In this document: in pieces, positions 49,042-59,952 of the stretch
How the letters are laid out: each line of letters begins with the position of its first letter
Numbering within the stretch: position 1 is the stretch's first letter
From: Silurus meridionalis
Taxonomy: Eukaryota > Chordata > Actinopteri > Siluriformes > Siluridae
Reading direction: 5' to 3'
Length of the DNA stretch: 64,000 bases
NCBI RefSeq assembly: GCF_014805685.1
Contig: NC_060906.1
Location: 6,149,133 to 6,213,132, forward strand
The notes under the pieces: generated by a model
Seen by the model: the letters and a program-made list of their open reading frames with translations, nothing else
Told to the model about the DNA's origin: nothing
Databases searched by the model: none
Program-made: the position numbers and the translations under genes

Positions 49042-50498
49042 CCAGTCCCGTGCTCTGCCCAGCTGACCAGAGTCTGATCTTATGGTGGTGAGGTTGGCTT
49101 GACCCTCACCCTCCCGAACAAATGGTTTTGGCTGCCACTGGGATGATGGGGAAGGAAGGGCATTCACACTTGTCTGTTGACTTTCCAACACTGCAGCAAG
49201 ACACTTCAGCACTTGGTTGTGCCGCCAGGTGTAATGGCCTTGGGTGAGACTGGTCTTGCATCTTCAGTGTTGCTAGACTTGGGCATAGAGGGCACGTGGG
49301 GTCCTTGGCATACAATTGGCTTAGTTTTGCGGGAGAAGGCAGGACATCGTAGGTAGCCCTGATGGTAAAGCTCGCCCACTCCATTTCCCACAGCTCTTTC
49401 CAGGAGATCTTCCTCTTCTCCACTCCTTCCCATGCCATCCACTGTCCTTGCTTTGCCTGTGCCACAGCTTGGGCGCACCTTCTTGATTCCTCCTCCCGAC
49501 ACACCTCCTGGACCACCATCTGGCGTCTGTGAGATGGAGAGGCCTTGCTCCCCACTGGTGTACTGGCCCCAAGTCCAAGACCACTCCTCCCCTCCTGCAC
49601 TCAGCCCACGATGTCCTTGTGTCTGAGTGTTGCCTTTGCCTGCTCAGTTGCAGCCAACGGGGTCCACTTCCTTCTGGTGGCCAAGATGAGGGCGGCTTGG
49701 GCTACAAATGGATCATTCGAAACCAGTAGCATCATCTCCAGTCTGACTTTGGCACACTTGTACTCCTCTACCAGACTGGCAATGGGCAGGGGTAGCATCC
49801 CGTTGCCGTTAAGTCTAATACTGCTGAGGCACCTGGGAATGCCAAACCACTTCCTTACGTATGAGCTGATCAGTCTCCCCAGCTTTTCCGCCTTTGAGAA
49901 CGGGACTTCATCAAGGGTTAGTGGCCACAGGAGAGGTGGAAGTAGTCCACACTGCATGCACCAGAGCTTCAGCTTGCCATGAAGCAGGGTTTTGTCGATG
50001 TTCTCCAGGTCACCGGCTACCTCCTTCCCAAGCTGCTCTACTTGCTCTTTGTCTTTAAGGGAGGCATCATACCAACAACCTAGGCTCTTCACTGGTTTCT
50101 CAAAAACAGTTGGGATGGGTTCCTCGCCGATGTGGAACCGGTGGTCTCACAGCTTCCCCTTGATGATGAATATGCTTCTGGACTTGCTTGGCTTGATCTT
50201 CATGCGAGCCCGCTCAATGTTTTCCTGGAGCTTACTTAATAGCCGTACAATGCAAACCTTGGTCATAGTGAGAGTTGTGAGGTCATACATGTAAGCTCTG
50301 ACTGGCGGCAGCCTCAGCCCAGGTCTTATTTGCTGTCTGCCAACTGTCCATCTAGAGGGCCGAATGATGACCTCAATTGCCAGGGTGAAGGCCAGTGGGA
50401 AGATGGTGCAGCCGGCCATAATTCCCACTTCCAGGTTTTGCCAAGTTGTTGTGTACTCTGCTGTTGTCACACAGAGTTGTATGTCCTTGAAGTAGGCC
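49042..50498 (-). pseudogene. R2-like LINE RT palm to C-terminal domain
   Basis: 50147-50470 reads 'TTAEYTTTWQNLEVGIMAGC', 'RLPPVRAYMYDLTTLTMTK' and 'IERARMKIKPSKSRSI'. The catalytic box has become A-Y-M-Y-D from the expected A-Y-M-D-D, losing a catalytic aspartate. 49601-50092 has 'KSLGCWYDASLKDKEQVEQL' and 'GNGMLPLPIASLVEEYKCAK'. 49106-49600 has 'QAKQGQWMAWEGVEKRKISW' and 'FTIRATYDVLPSPAKLSQLY', then 'CPLCPS', a Cys pair. The last coding words 'SDSGQLGRARDW' stop at the junction. Confidence 0.85.
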
Positions 50499-50502
50499 TT
50501 AA
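50499..50502. repeat. PiggyBac target duplication TTAA, left
   Basis: TTAA directly before the left terminal repeat; partner at 53082-53085. Confidence 0.95.
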
Positions 50503-51709
50503 CCCTCTGGAGTCTGAATTGCCGCCGGCGCCCAAACGTGCTTTTTTTTCAGATGCCAGCAAAAAGAGCTTAAACTGCTCGGTCATATTTGATCAAACAT
50601 GCAAAGTAATACATCATTTGAATCTGTAAAGGGTCTACTTTCATTTGTGTATGCTCACTATATAAACAAAACTTTTTTTTTTTTTAATGAATAAAATAGT
50701 CAGGGTGCGCCGTCTGTCGCCTTTGTCTGCGTGTTGTTCGTTTAGAAACACGTCATCAAAAAGCACTGAAACTCAGCCAATAGCTGACACACGCAAATAA
50801 AAAAATATATCTTTAGACAGCTTAAAGTGTGTAGTTTTAGAATAAGTTGGTGAAATAAAAAACATATGTTTCCAATGAATATAAATCATGTGAAACCAAG
50901 TAGAGGCACAGATTTTCCACCGCAGCTCACTATCTGATAATGAGCTGCGAGCGGACATGCCCCCACCCCGCTATTCCCAGGTAAAACAGTTCACACGTTT
51001 GAGACGTTGAGTCACGCGTCCCCCGGACAGTGGCATAAAACAATGCCAGAGAATGTACCTTTTCATCCAAAGAAGAATGCAATTCTGACGAGGAGCGTTT
51101 GCATTTTGAAGAGCGAGGACTTTCCAGCAAGGTGCTACAATGAGTAAGTTATTTAGTCTTACATACTGATCATATAAAACTCATATTGTTTGTAGATATC
51201 TCTGCCTAGCTTTGTCAGCATTGCCTTTTAATGTTAAACAAAAATACGCCAATATCTGCTCATTTGTAACATGAACTGTAATTGTATGCCCTAAATATTG
51301 TTGACGTTATATAAAGTTATATTTAAGCCTCAGTTCAGTTTTGGTTAGTGTCACTGATCATCCTGAAAGGCTGTTATGAAGTGTTAGCTAGCAGAGATGT
51401 TCCAGAATGCTGAGGTGTAAATGCTATATGTACAATGCATACTAACAAATATATATTGTTCAAGTGTATTCATCAAAAATACTGAAAAATATATTGTTTG
51501 TTTATTTTTAGGAATGTGGCTGCATAACCCTTGCCTTCACTGGAAACTCACACCAGGCCACGCAGGCGTCGCTCAATTTTGAGTTCGACCTTGAATCATC
51601 CTGAGTAAGTACATATTTTATATTTTCTTAAATTATATTGAGTTTGAATCATTATTGCATTGTATGACATTCAAACAACTTTACCAATGACACAATTAAT
51701 GATGTTTGT

Positions 51710-51750
<41 letters not shown>

Positions 51751-53081
51751 TTTCATAAACAGATGTGATTAAGCGCCTGCTCCAAAAAGGGCAAAGGCAG
51801 CACACACAGTCCACCATTTCATGGAAGGATCAGACAGATAACGACACAGTTCCACAGACTCTGCGATTCCTGCCCGCACATGAACCTGGACCTCAACTGA
51901 GGTCTTCTGACTCTCATTCTCCATGTAGTCTATTTAAAATGTTTTTCCCGGAGAGTGTTGTGTCAACTCTGTGCCACAACACAAATGCTCAAGCTGCCAA
52001 GTCAATAGCCAAGGGACACAAATACAAATGGAGAGATGTAACCGTGAGTGAGATGTATCGCTACATTGGCCTCTTATTTTACATGGCAATGGTAAAGTTG
52101 CCCTCCATCATAGACTACTGGCGACAGAGCAGAATTTTCACAGTTCCCTTTCCAGCAACAATTATGTCAAGGGACAGATACAGGACAATTTCGTGGAATG
52201 TACACGAGTCAGCCAGATGCAGACAAAGAAAACGACAGAAAGAGGGGCACATCTGAACATGACCGTCTGTTCAGAGTGAAACCGCTTATGGACACAATCT
52301 GTAAGACATGCAAAGCAATTTAATATCCTAGGAGACATTTAGCCGTGGATGAGAGGATGGTAGCATGCAAAGCTAACACTGGGAGGACACAGTACATGAA
52401 AGCCAAGCCAACTAAGTGGGGGTTCAAGTTGTTTGTTCTTGCCGATTCCTCAAATGGATACACTATTATTATTTAATGCATAGTATTGTAGCCCTACAGG
52501 CTAGGATTTGCGGAACCCTACTGTAGTGTATTGTGTTAGTTTTTGTTGCACTCTTTATTTTTTATACATACTGTACAGTATTGTTTAATTGTTACACAAT
52601 TCCCTTTTTAATGCTGTCCTTGCTAATGTGTATTTTAAATAAACCACAAAGGAAACACATTCCTTGTTGTAGTACTGTACTTCTCACTGTGATCCTGGCT
52701 CAGTGATCCACAGCTCATTATGTAATCGACAGCTCATTATGCGACCCATTGTCTACGAAGCTGTCAGTCACAGCATGTCGACGCCTCTTCGCATATGGCC
52801 TTTCAAAGTAGAAAGTGTCTTTAAAATTTTAAATTAAAGTATTGTTTAATGTGAATGAGCAGGCAGGATGATTTTCACATGATTAAAAAAAAAAAAAAAA
52901 CCTACATTAGAAGATCTGTTCTCAAAAAGTTGTTTACATATTATGGTAACCCAGTTTGTGCTGAATACAGTGTAATAAGTATTTTGTCAATAATATATTT
53001 TAAAAGCAACTAAAAAGTACCAAATGTAAGAGCATGTCAAAATCTCTCAAGGGGCCAAAAACACCCTCAGACTCCAGAGGG
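50503..53081 (+). mobile_element. PiggyBac-type DNA transposon, degenerate
   Basis: Inverted terminal repeats 'ccctctggagtctga' at 50503-50517 and its exact complement at 53067-53081, flanked by TTAA. PiggyBac elements excise cleanly and always duplicate TTAA. At 2579 bp it is close to autonomous length. It carries a 5' transposase region with possible introns (donors GTAAGT at 51144 and 51605, acceptors ending at 51511 and 51762) and the conserved N-terminal half of the transposase at 51765-52480. The rest of the catalytic domain is missing. It inserted into the RT gene of the R2-like LINE. Confidence 0.95.
51068..52480 (+). pseudogene. PiggyBac transposase (PGBD4-like), truncated
   Basis: 51068-51140 encodes an acidic N-terminus ('NSDEERLHFEERGLSS'). 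The main frame 51765-52256 has 'LFKMFFPESVVSTLCHNTNA', 'VTVSEMYRYIGLLFYMAMVK' and 'VPFPATIMSRDRYRTISWNV', typical of the DDE_Tnp_1_7 domain. A frameshift near 52215 leads to 'SEHDRLFRVKPLMDTICKTC', then 'HLAVDERMVACKANTGRTQY' and 'MKAKPTKWGFKLFVLADSS'. 'VDERM' holds the first catalytic Asp. Translation ends soon after 'NGYT'; the second and third catalytic Asp and the C-terminal Cys-rich finger are absent. Confidence 0.92.
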
Positions 53082-53085
53082 TTAA
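53082..53085. repeat. PiggyBac target duplication TTAA, right
   Basis: TTAA directly after the right terminal repeat. Confidence 0.95.
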
Positions 53086-54055
53086 CAAGGGTTGTGAGAG
53101 CTGCTGGGTCTCTAAAGTAGTCAAAGGCTGTCCGCAGGAGGTTGTGAGATCCAGGAACACCACGTAAAGATCTGTCCCCTCCTTTTTGGCGACCTGGATC
53201 TGATGCCAGATGACTCTAACGTGTTGTACACAACCGGAGAACTGGATTGACGTGTCAATCAAGTTGTTTCTTTGCAGGTATCCTGCCAGTCTGTGAGCGA
53301 CAAGGCTAAAGAAGATTTTTCCCTCCACGTTCAGAAGGCTATAGGAACTGCCCGATCTCTGCCAAGTCCTTTTCCTTGGGGATCAGGATCCCTCTGTCTC
53401 TTCGCCAGGATGTTGGTATTTCCTTCTTTTGCCACACAACTCTCATCAGTTTCCAGATGAATCGCAGTACAGCTCTAGCGTTTTTGTAGAGCTTGTATCT
53501 AACTCCATTGGGGCCTGGAGACAACACGACCCTTGCTCTACGTACGGTTTGTTCTACCTCACTCCTGATATCCAGCTCGTGCTCTGGTGGGTTGACTGGT
53601 GGCATGTCATGTGGAAGTGTAACTTATTCTTGATGTCTGTCATCTGTGCAGGAGTTTTTCAGATGTTCTTCCAGGTCGGCCTTTGACACTGAGAGACTTC
53701 CGCATTTCTCCTTTGTGAAAAGACTCTTGAAGGGAACTTTCTAGAAGCGTAATCTTGTTTGCTCTTTGGTCGTGCAAACCTGCTGTTGGTCGTGATGGGT
53801 TGGGATCAGGTTGCCCTCTTGTGCCATGTTGTTCCTTGTCTAGGGCAGGGGTGTTGATGTCCTGCACACTGTGGAGTGTGTCCTGCTGCTGCACTTCTGT
53901 CAACTGACTCGGCCTGTTTCTCAGAAAGTAGCTGTCGATGCGGCTTCCCTGTTGAACCTTCTTTAGGCACCCTTTTTCGCCCTGGAGTATTTTTGGGCCT
54001 TGGGTGGAAGTAACCTTTGTCCAACCACAAATGCAGTTCTGGAGCTTATGTCCTG
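53086..54055 (-). pseudogene. R2-like LINE N-terminal finger and RT fingers
   Basis: 53640-54055 (frame shared by chance with a Tx1-like start) contains 'CICGWTKVTSTQGPKI' and 'GCLKKVQQGSRIDSYFL', a zinc-finger-like motif of this LINE type. 53339-53605 has 'EHELDIRSEVEQTVRRARVV', 'SPGPNGVRYKLYKNARAVLR' and 'RDRGILIPKEKDLAEIGQF'. 53086-53328 gives 'EGKIFFSLVAHRLAGYLQRN' and 'YVVFLDLTTSCG' (first catalytic Asp). It continues across the PiggyBac insertion. Confidence 0.8.
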
Positions 54056-54830
54056 CTCTATTGATTTTTTTTAGTATACTCGCAATGTTACAGTACATAG
54101 CCTGGATAATACTCACAAAACTCTGACTGAAACCAAAAGCTTCTAAAGTGCGCCGTAGGTATTGGTGTTCGACGGGGTCAAAAGCTTTTTCCTAATCTAA
54201 GGAAACCTGATCAACATCGATGGCTGATAGATTTGAGACTTCTGAGATGTCTCTGACTAGTGAAATGTTGTCGAGTATTGATCTATTGGGTATGCAGTAT
54301 GTTTGATCAGGATGTATTACTTTATTTATTACTTTACTCAGTCTTGTGGCAATTGTTTTTGACAGTATTTTATAGTCTGCACATAATAAAGAGATTGGCC
54401 TCCAGTTGCTTATGTTCTGGAGGTCGCCTTTCTTGGGTATTATTGAAATGACAGCTCTTCTTAGGCTAAGTGGCAGAGTGCCTTTTTTAAGCTATCATTC
54501 AGAACCAGCAGAAGATCTTCACCAAATTCTGACCAAAATGTTTTATAAAATTCAACAGGTGGTCCGTCTATGCCTGAAAATTTCCCATTGTCCATTATTA
54601 GTGCTGTATGTAGTTCTGTTAGTGATATCTTCAGTGTGCTTTAACTCTATTGTGAATCTACTCTCTTCTGGTAAGGTAGGATTCTAACTTTGTATATCAA
54701 CTTAACTCAGTTGATTCTAGAGTGTTGGTCTGTGCTTATTAGTTCTGTCAGGTGATTAATCAAGGGTAGTTTTAGTCTCACTTGAGATGTGAATACATTG
54801 ATCTCAAATTGGAAGATCAGTCATGTGCCT
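54056..54830 (-). pseudogene. Tx1-like LINE reverse transcriptase, N-terminal half
   Basis: Minus strand, with breaks: 'NGKFSGIDGPPVEFYKTFWS' (near 54590), 'VISIIPKKGDLQNISNWRPI', 'LSKTIATRLSKVINKVIHPD', 'AFDPVEHQYLRRTLEAFGFS' and 'FVSIIQAMYCNIASIL', where it stops against the R2-like LINE. It matches 61.7-62.1 kb almost word for word. Upstream it is cut by a plus-strand L2. Confidence 0.85.
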
Positions 54831-54839
54831 TAAATCCAT

Positions 54840-56938
54840 CTCTGTAGTCATCTTTTACAGACACAGTCGTTCCCATCCGCAGAACAGAAGTCACATTGCC
54901 AGTAACCTCACCTACCCTCCTCTGTTGTCTCAATCTTAAACAGTGGTGGTAGGTGGAATCTGAAATTGCCAGTCTGCTGTAAAGAAAGCTGACTTTATCA
55001 CAGCCTTAGCTTCCCACTACACCTTTCTGGCACTTACTGAGGCCTGGATATCCCCACAGAACACTGCTACACCAGCTGCTCTGTTATCTGCCTATGCTTT
55101 CTCTCACTCACCAAGAGAAACCTGTAGAGGTGTTAGTACGGGTTTACTGTTGCTGTTTCACACCTCTCACTTTGTCTCATCTAACCATGTCTTCTTTTGA
55201 CTTCCATGCAGTTTCAGTTACCTCTTCAATCAACCTCTTCATCATTGTCATCTACGGCCCTCCTGGTCCCCTTCGAAACTTCCTAAAAGAGATAGACACA
55301 CTCCTCAGTATTTTCCCTTCTGACAGCACCCCTCTGACTTAACAACTTACAACAATCTTAACAACTGCCCTCCAACACACAAGGGAGTAAATGTTCTGGA
55401 CCTGGTCTTCACCCGCGCTACCCCAGCTACAGACATGACTGCCACTCCACTTCCAATCTCTGATCATCACCTGGTTTCATTTTCAATCTCTCTTCCTAGT
55501 CTAGTGAAAAACAATTTACATGTCTCTCTTATCCGTCCTAACCTTCACTCCATCTCTTCCTCCTCTGTAGCTTCCTGTACTCTTTCATCTCTTCCTGACC
55601 CTGACTCCTTTTCCTCTCTACCCTTGGATGTTGCTACTGACTCCTTTCTCTCATCTCTTTCCTCAACCATGGACCTCCTTTGCCCCTTGACTACACACAC
55701 TCCCACACCCTGGCTGTCATTTTTTTTTCGCAGCAATCGACGAGAGCTCAGATCAGCAGAGAGGAAGTGGAAAAAATCACAACTCGATGTAGACCTCGCA
55801 TCTTACCGTGCACTCCTGACCACATTTTCTTTGGATGTGACTTATTCTAAAACTGCCTTCTACAAGGAAATGCTCAAGGCCTTTGCACACAATCCTCGTA
55901 TGCTCCACATCATCATCTCTTCACTACTTAACCCCCCTGCCACACCTGCTCCATCCTCCATCCTGACTGCTAAAGATTTTGCCTCCTTCTATGATGAGAA
56001 GATTAAGGAAATCTGCCGGACCTTCCCTTCCTCCCTAACAATGACTACACAACTACACCTAAATCTCTGGAATGCACTGTTTTTAACCAACTGTCTGTCT
56101 ATCTATCTCTCACAGAACAACCTCCATGAACCGAACCTGTCTGGGTTCAAATCGGCACATTCCACAGAGACGGCCCTTTTGGCTGTTTCTGAGAAACTGC
56201 ATGCTGCTCGGTCAGCCAAGCTGTTATCTGTACTTATCTTGCTGGACCTTTCAGCAGCATTTGACAGAGTCAATCACAAGACACTTTTGTCAACACTCAA
56301 GAGCCTCGGTATCCACGGAACAGCATGGGAATGGTTTGCTTCCTACCTGGAAGGTCGTTCATAGCAGGTAACATGGAGGGGATCCACATCTGCCCCATGC
56401 AAACTCAACACTGGTGTCCCACAAGGCTCGGTACTTGGTCCCCTCCTTTTCTCTTTATACCCGCTTCATTGGTGAAGTCATATCTTCACATGAGTTTTCT
56501 TATCACTGATATGCAGATGACACTCAACTAATCTTTTCTTTCCCTCCGTCAGATACCACAGCTTCCGCTCGGATCGCGGCATGCTTGACAGACATATCTT
56601 TATGGATGAGTGCTCACCAACTAAAACTCAAAAACTCACCCCACTGCTGCGCTCCCTTCACTGGCCTTCAGCAGCTGGGACCAAGTTGGTGGAATGAACT
56701 TCTCCTAGATGTCTGTACAGCGGAGTCGCTGACTATCTTCAAGTGACGACTGAAAACTTACCTCTCCCTGAAACACTTAAATTAGCACGTTCCAAGTTTT
56801 TAAGAATTTTAGGGTTATATTTATATTAAGTTTGTAATCTTGCATACCAGTGTTGATTTATTCATTACTAGAGACTCTAAGCACTTTTGTATGTCACTCT
56901 GGATAAGGGCGTCTGATAAATGCTGCAAATGTAAATGA
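54840..56938 (+). mobile_element. L2-type LINE, plus strand, with complete 3' end
   Basis: Endonuclease remnants at 54840-55342 ('VSVTSSINLFIIVIYGPPGP'), RT at 55435-56364, broken RT/C-terminal segments to 56770, and the 3' UTR ending in 'gcaaatgtaaatg' at 56938. The same 3' end occurs at 5895-6066. The element has lost internal parts (see the RT entry) but keeps a normal order. It separates two parts of a minus-strand Tx1-like LINE. Confidence 0.85.
55435..56364 (+). pseudogene. L2 ORF2: endonuclease end and RT fingers
   Basis: A 309-residue frame. Residues 1-20 'LPISDHHLVSFSISLP' hold the S-D-H of the endonuclease active site. About 95-120 is the basic linker 'FRSNRRELRSAERKWKKSQ'. At about 200-205 a deletion joins 'TFPSSLTMTT' to 'QLHLNLWNALFLTNC', removing the early RT motifs. 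Then 'SGFKSAHSTETALLAVSEKL' and 'SVLILLDLSAAFDRVNHKTL' (first catalytic Asp). It ends at 'WFASYLEGRS' before the catalytic Y/F-x-D-D. Confidence 0.88.
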
Positions 56939-58720
56939 TATAATTTGTGCGAGGTTTATGTTTGCATCTTTGTTTATTTTAACCTCTTTATCATCTAGCT
57001 CACATTCGTATAGATCTTTGTAAAATGTTACTGCTCTCTTGTGTATCGCATTGGATTTTGTAAGTTCTCGGCCTGTGGCTGAGCATAGTGAGTGAATTAA
57101 TCGCTTTTGAGCATTTTTCTTTTCTAGATTAAAAAAGAACTGGGATGGTGCATCCATTTTCAAGATGCTTTGAAAATGTGAGGGAATCAATGCCCCTTGT
57201 GCTTTGATTTCCAACAAATCAGCGAGACCTGCTTATGTTGGATTTTAGAATATGACGTTGATCTTCATTCCTGGTAGATCAGGTATTTAATAAGTGCTCT
57301 ATTTCATTTTCTAGTGTTCCCATTGCGTTGGCTATTTCCTTAGTAACATTATGAGTATACTCTTTAAACAATTGTTGGATATATACTTTGCCACAATCCC
57401 ACTATTGTTGTAAGGAGCAATACAAATGTTTTTGTTCTTTAAAATTGTTCCAAAAAATAATAAACAGTTCAACAAAAGTGTTGTCGCTAAACAATGATGT
57501 GTTAAAGTGCCAGTAAGCACTTTGTGATTTCACAGCATTAACAGAAACGTGACAAATAACAGAGCTATGATCAGAAAAACCGACTGGGATGATTTTACAG
57601 TTTTAAAACAGGTTTGCTTGAAAAACTAAACACATAGAATCTTTCGAGTCTTGCCATATATAAAACATTATCGCTGCTGTGGGCCATGTATACTGCCTGA
57701 TCTTAGCATTCATGTTCCTCCAAATGTCACACAAATCAAAAGTTCTGATTAGCTGTACACGTGTCTTTTGAGAAACAATATGTGGTTCTAAGTGATTCCT
57801 ATCCAGTTGATCATTTTCTGTGAAAGAGGATTCTTTCTGCCCCTTTCTAGGTGCGTAAACCTTTAAAAAAATTAGTGTTTTCGAATTTTGCTTTTACTTT
57901 TAAAATGTGCCATTTGACTATTTATTCAATTTTAGAGGTTGGCAGAAAGTTTTTTGGACAATATCCTTCATATTGAATATAAGTTTACTTACTATTTTCC
58001 TGAGCTGGTAAACTTCCATATTTGAAAAAAATATTTTTAACTTGCTGATTAACCCAGCATTGTACTTTACTCTCTTCATTTCAGATTAATTTTGTAAAAA
58101 ATAAAAACAGTCTGACGTGTTGGAATCTGTTGAATCTATTTTGTGGGCCCACGTGTACTGTCGCTGTTTTTTATTTAGATTTCTCCATATGTCACAGAGA
58201 TTGTGTGCCTCCACCATCTCCCACAGGCATTCACGGGAAGCTAAATAAGGTTCTGCATGATTCCTGTCTATATTTTCTGCTGTGCAATTAAAATCACCTC
58301 CCAAATTGAAAACTCTGCAGTACTGCAGTTTAAAATAACATTGTTGTTTGTGAGTTCTTACTCTTGTCTCCCCCCAGGAGTATGAAGTCCTCCTACTGGT
58401 GTTTTCTTCTCTAACGCTCTCTAACTTAGTGAAAAGCTTCACCCTCTCTGACCCTGTGTTGGGAACATAAATATTTACAAACAAAACAGTGAAGTGGTTG
58501 ATTTCGGCTCTCACTATGAGAGTCTACCTGGTTCTACCTCATCCTTTGAGAAGATTTGTGCTTTAACATTAGGTGAGAACAGAAAGGCGACTCCAGCACT
58601 AATATTAGATCCATGACTCAAGATTTTTCCTCCTTTCCACCGCAAACCCCAATCCACCTCACTGCCCTCGTCACTATGTGTCCCCTGCATTAAGATTATA
58701 CTTGGTTTCTTTTCTGATTG
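56939..58720 (-). pseudogene. Tx1-like LINE endonuclease and linker region
   Basis: The frame 58086-58514 reads 'VNIYVPNTGSERVKLFTKLE', then an out-of-register stretch, then 'NLGGDFNCTAENIDRNHAEP' (G-D-F-N endonuclease motif) and 'YTWAHKIDSTDSNTSDCFYF'. 56894-57217 has 'PSQFFFNLEKKNAQKRLIHS', the linker before the RT. 57220-58080 is AT-rich with further broken codons. The RT continues at 54830 beyond the L2 insertion. Confidence 0.8.
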
Positions 58721-58734
58721 CTGTTGAGTGTTTT

Positions 58735-59138
58735 TTTTATGATGTTTCTGCTGTGATGTGGTTCAGCACGAACAAGTTCTCCTCAGAAGACACAAACTTT
58801 TCTAGATGGGGAAAGAAATCGCTTACTTTAACACCTCCTTTTCCTTTAGTCTAATCCAAAAATCAGTTTATTTGTTCGACAAAGTAAAGATCATCTTTAG
58901 ACGTGTCTGACCACTGTTCCTCATCTCTGATGCTCTCAAGAGAACGCTTAGATAAATCACTCAGCTTCTCGGTCAGGGTTTCCTCCACCTCGCAAGCCTG
59001 CGCTCCCTGAGCTCCCACAGACACCACCTGATCTCCTTCTTCACTTCCCTTACTGGTCTTTTCACTCTCTTCTCTAACCTCACCATTTACATCACTGACC
59101 ATCACACTCTCATCACTGACCATTACACTCACATCCAA
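58735..59138 (-). pseudogene. Tx1-like LINE ORF1 C-terminal remnant
   Basis: The 91-residue frame 58863-59138 has 'MVSDESVMVSDVNGEVREES', 'GDQVVSVGAQGAQACEVEET' and 'LTEKLSDLSKRSLES'. It is the intact-frame counterpart of 48660-49041, with far fewer V-S-D-V-S-V-M repeats. It is adjacent to the endonuclease fragment as expected for ORF1 followed by ORF2. Confidence 0.7.
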
Positions 59139-59639
59139 GAGAGACCAAGAGAGAGAAAAGGAGAAACATATAAAGTGAGATCTTTGAAATCTGAATGTGG
59201 AGTAAAAGAAGCTGTAGGTTCTTCTGCTCCAGACAGTATTTTCAGGTGTTAATCTACTGGAAATACAGATTTAATGCTGCAGGTTTAATTGGACTTTTGA
59301 GCTGCAATAAAAGTAACAACAGCTCAATTCTACACTGAGGGATTTTTGCAGCTTGTTAGATATTAGATCATCTTCTCTTTCTTCATTATTCTGCCTCGTC
59401 ACATTCACATTTATATCAACACTTTTCTACATTTATTAGATATTAGAAACTATGATTATAAAAAGATAAAAAATAAATCAACACTAATTTAAACTAACAA
59501 ACAAAAGTAAAAAAATAAATGTATAAACTTCCTCCTCAGAACATTGATGCTGAACCTAAAAGCTCTGCTTCAGTCTCACTATTAGAGAATGTGTGTTACT
59601 GAGGAGCAGGTCATGTGACTCTCAGAGAGATGATCTTAC
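59139..59639 (-). other. Intron sequence downstream of the proximal LRR exon
   Basis: From about 59270 it aligns with 47880-48266. No gene seen. The first part (59139-59270) is unique. Confidence 0.5.
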
Positions 59640-59813
59640 CTCAGTATCTCCAGTTTACAGTGAGGATTCTCCAGTACAGCAGAGAGAAACTTCACTCCTG
59701 AGTCTCCTACTTTATTCCTGTACAGATACAGATCTTTCAGGTATGAGGGGTTTGATCTCAGAGCTGAAGCGAGAGCAGCACAGCCTTCATCTGATACTCC
59801 ACAGTACTCCAAC
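59640..59813 (-). CDS. NLR-type leucine-rich-repeat exon (proximal)
   Basis: 174 bp on the minus strand, acceptor 'gtatctgcag' before 59813, donor GTAAGA after 59640, phase 2 at both ends. It encodes 'LEYCGVSDEGCAALASALRS', 'NPSYLKDLYLYRNKVGDSGV' and 'KFLSAVLENPHCKLEIL'. The repeat class and family are those of the other two exons. Substitutions cluster in the solvent-exposed beta-strand positions (LKDLYLYRN versus LRDLNLSGN), the usual variable surface of LRR receptors. If all three exons belong to one gene, this is the most upstream here. Confidence 0.88.
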
Positions 59814-59869
59814 CTGCAGATACACAATGACACACACTTCACTCTCTCAGTTTCTACACATTACACATA

Positions 59870-59902
59870 TGAGAGAGAGAAAGAGAAAGAGAGAGTGTGT
59901 GC

Positions 59903-59950
<48 letters not shown>
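59870..59950 (+). repeat. GA and GT microsatellites
   Basis: Two short GA runs flank a GT run, about 55 bp upstream of the proximal exon acceptor. A comparable GA run is at 48598-48632, upstream of the middle exon. Confidence 0.9.

Positions 59951-59952
<2 letters not shown>

Larger units (their letters stand above)
49042..54055 (-). mobile_element. R2-like LINE, split by PiggyBac
   Basis: On the minus strand: a zinc-finger-like N-terminus near 54030 ('CICGWTKVTSTQGPKI'), RT fingers 53605-53339, palm 53328-53086, then, after the PiggyBac element, palm and thumb 50470-50147, and a C-terminal domain 50092-49042. The N-terminal finger and single long ORF suggest a clade with a restriction-like endonuclease (R2/NeSL type); this is inference because that domain, expected at the C-terminus, is cut off at 49042. 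It sits in a Tx1-like LINE at 54055. Confidence 0.75.

Noticed and set aside
48949..49212. 87-codon frame ending in V-S-D-V-S-V-M repeats
   Set aside because: Chimera of the truncated R2-like LINE and the Tx1 ORF1 minisatellite.
53640..54116. 158-codon frame that begins with Tx1 RT and continues as R2-like N-terminus
   Set aside because: A chance in-frame join across the insertion boundary at about 54055; not a real fusion gene.
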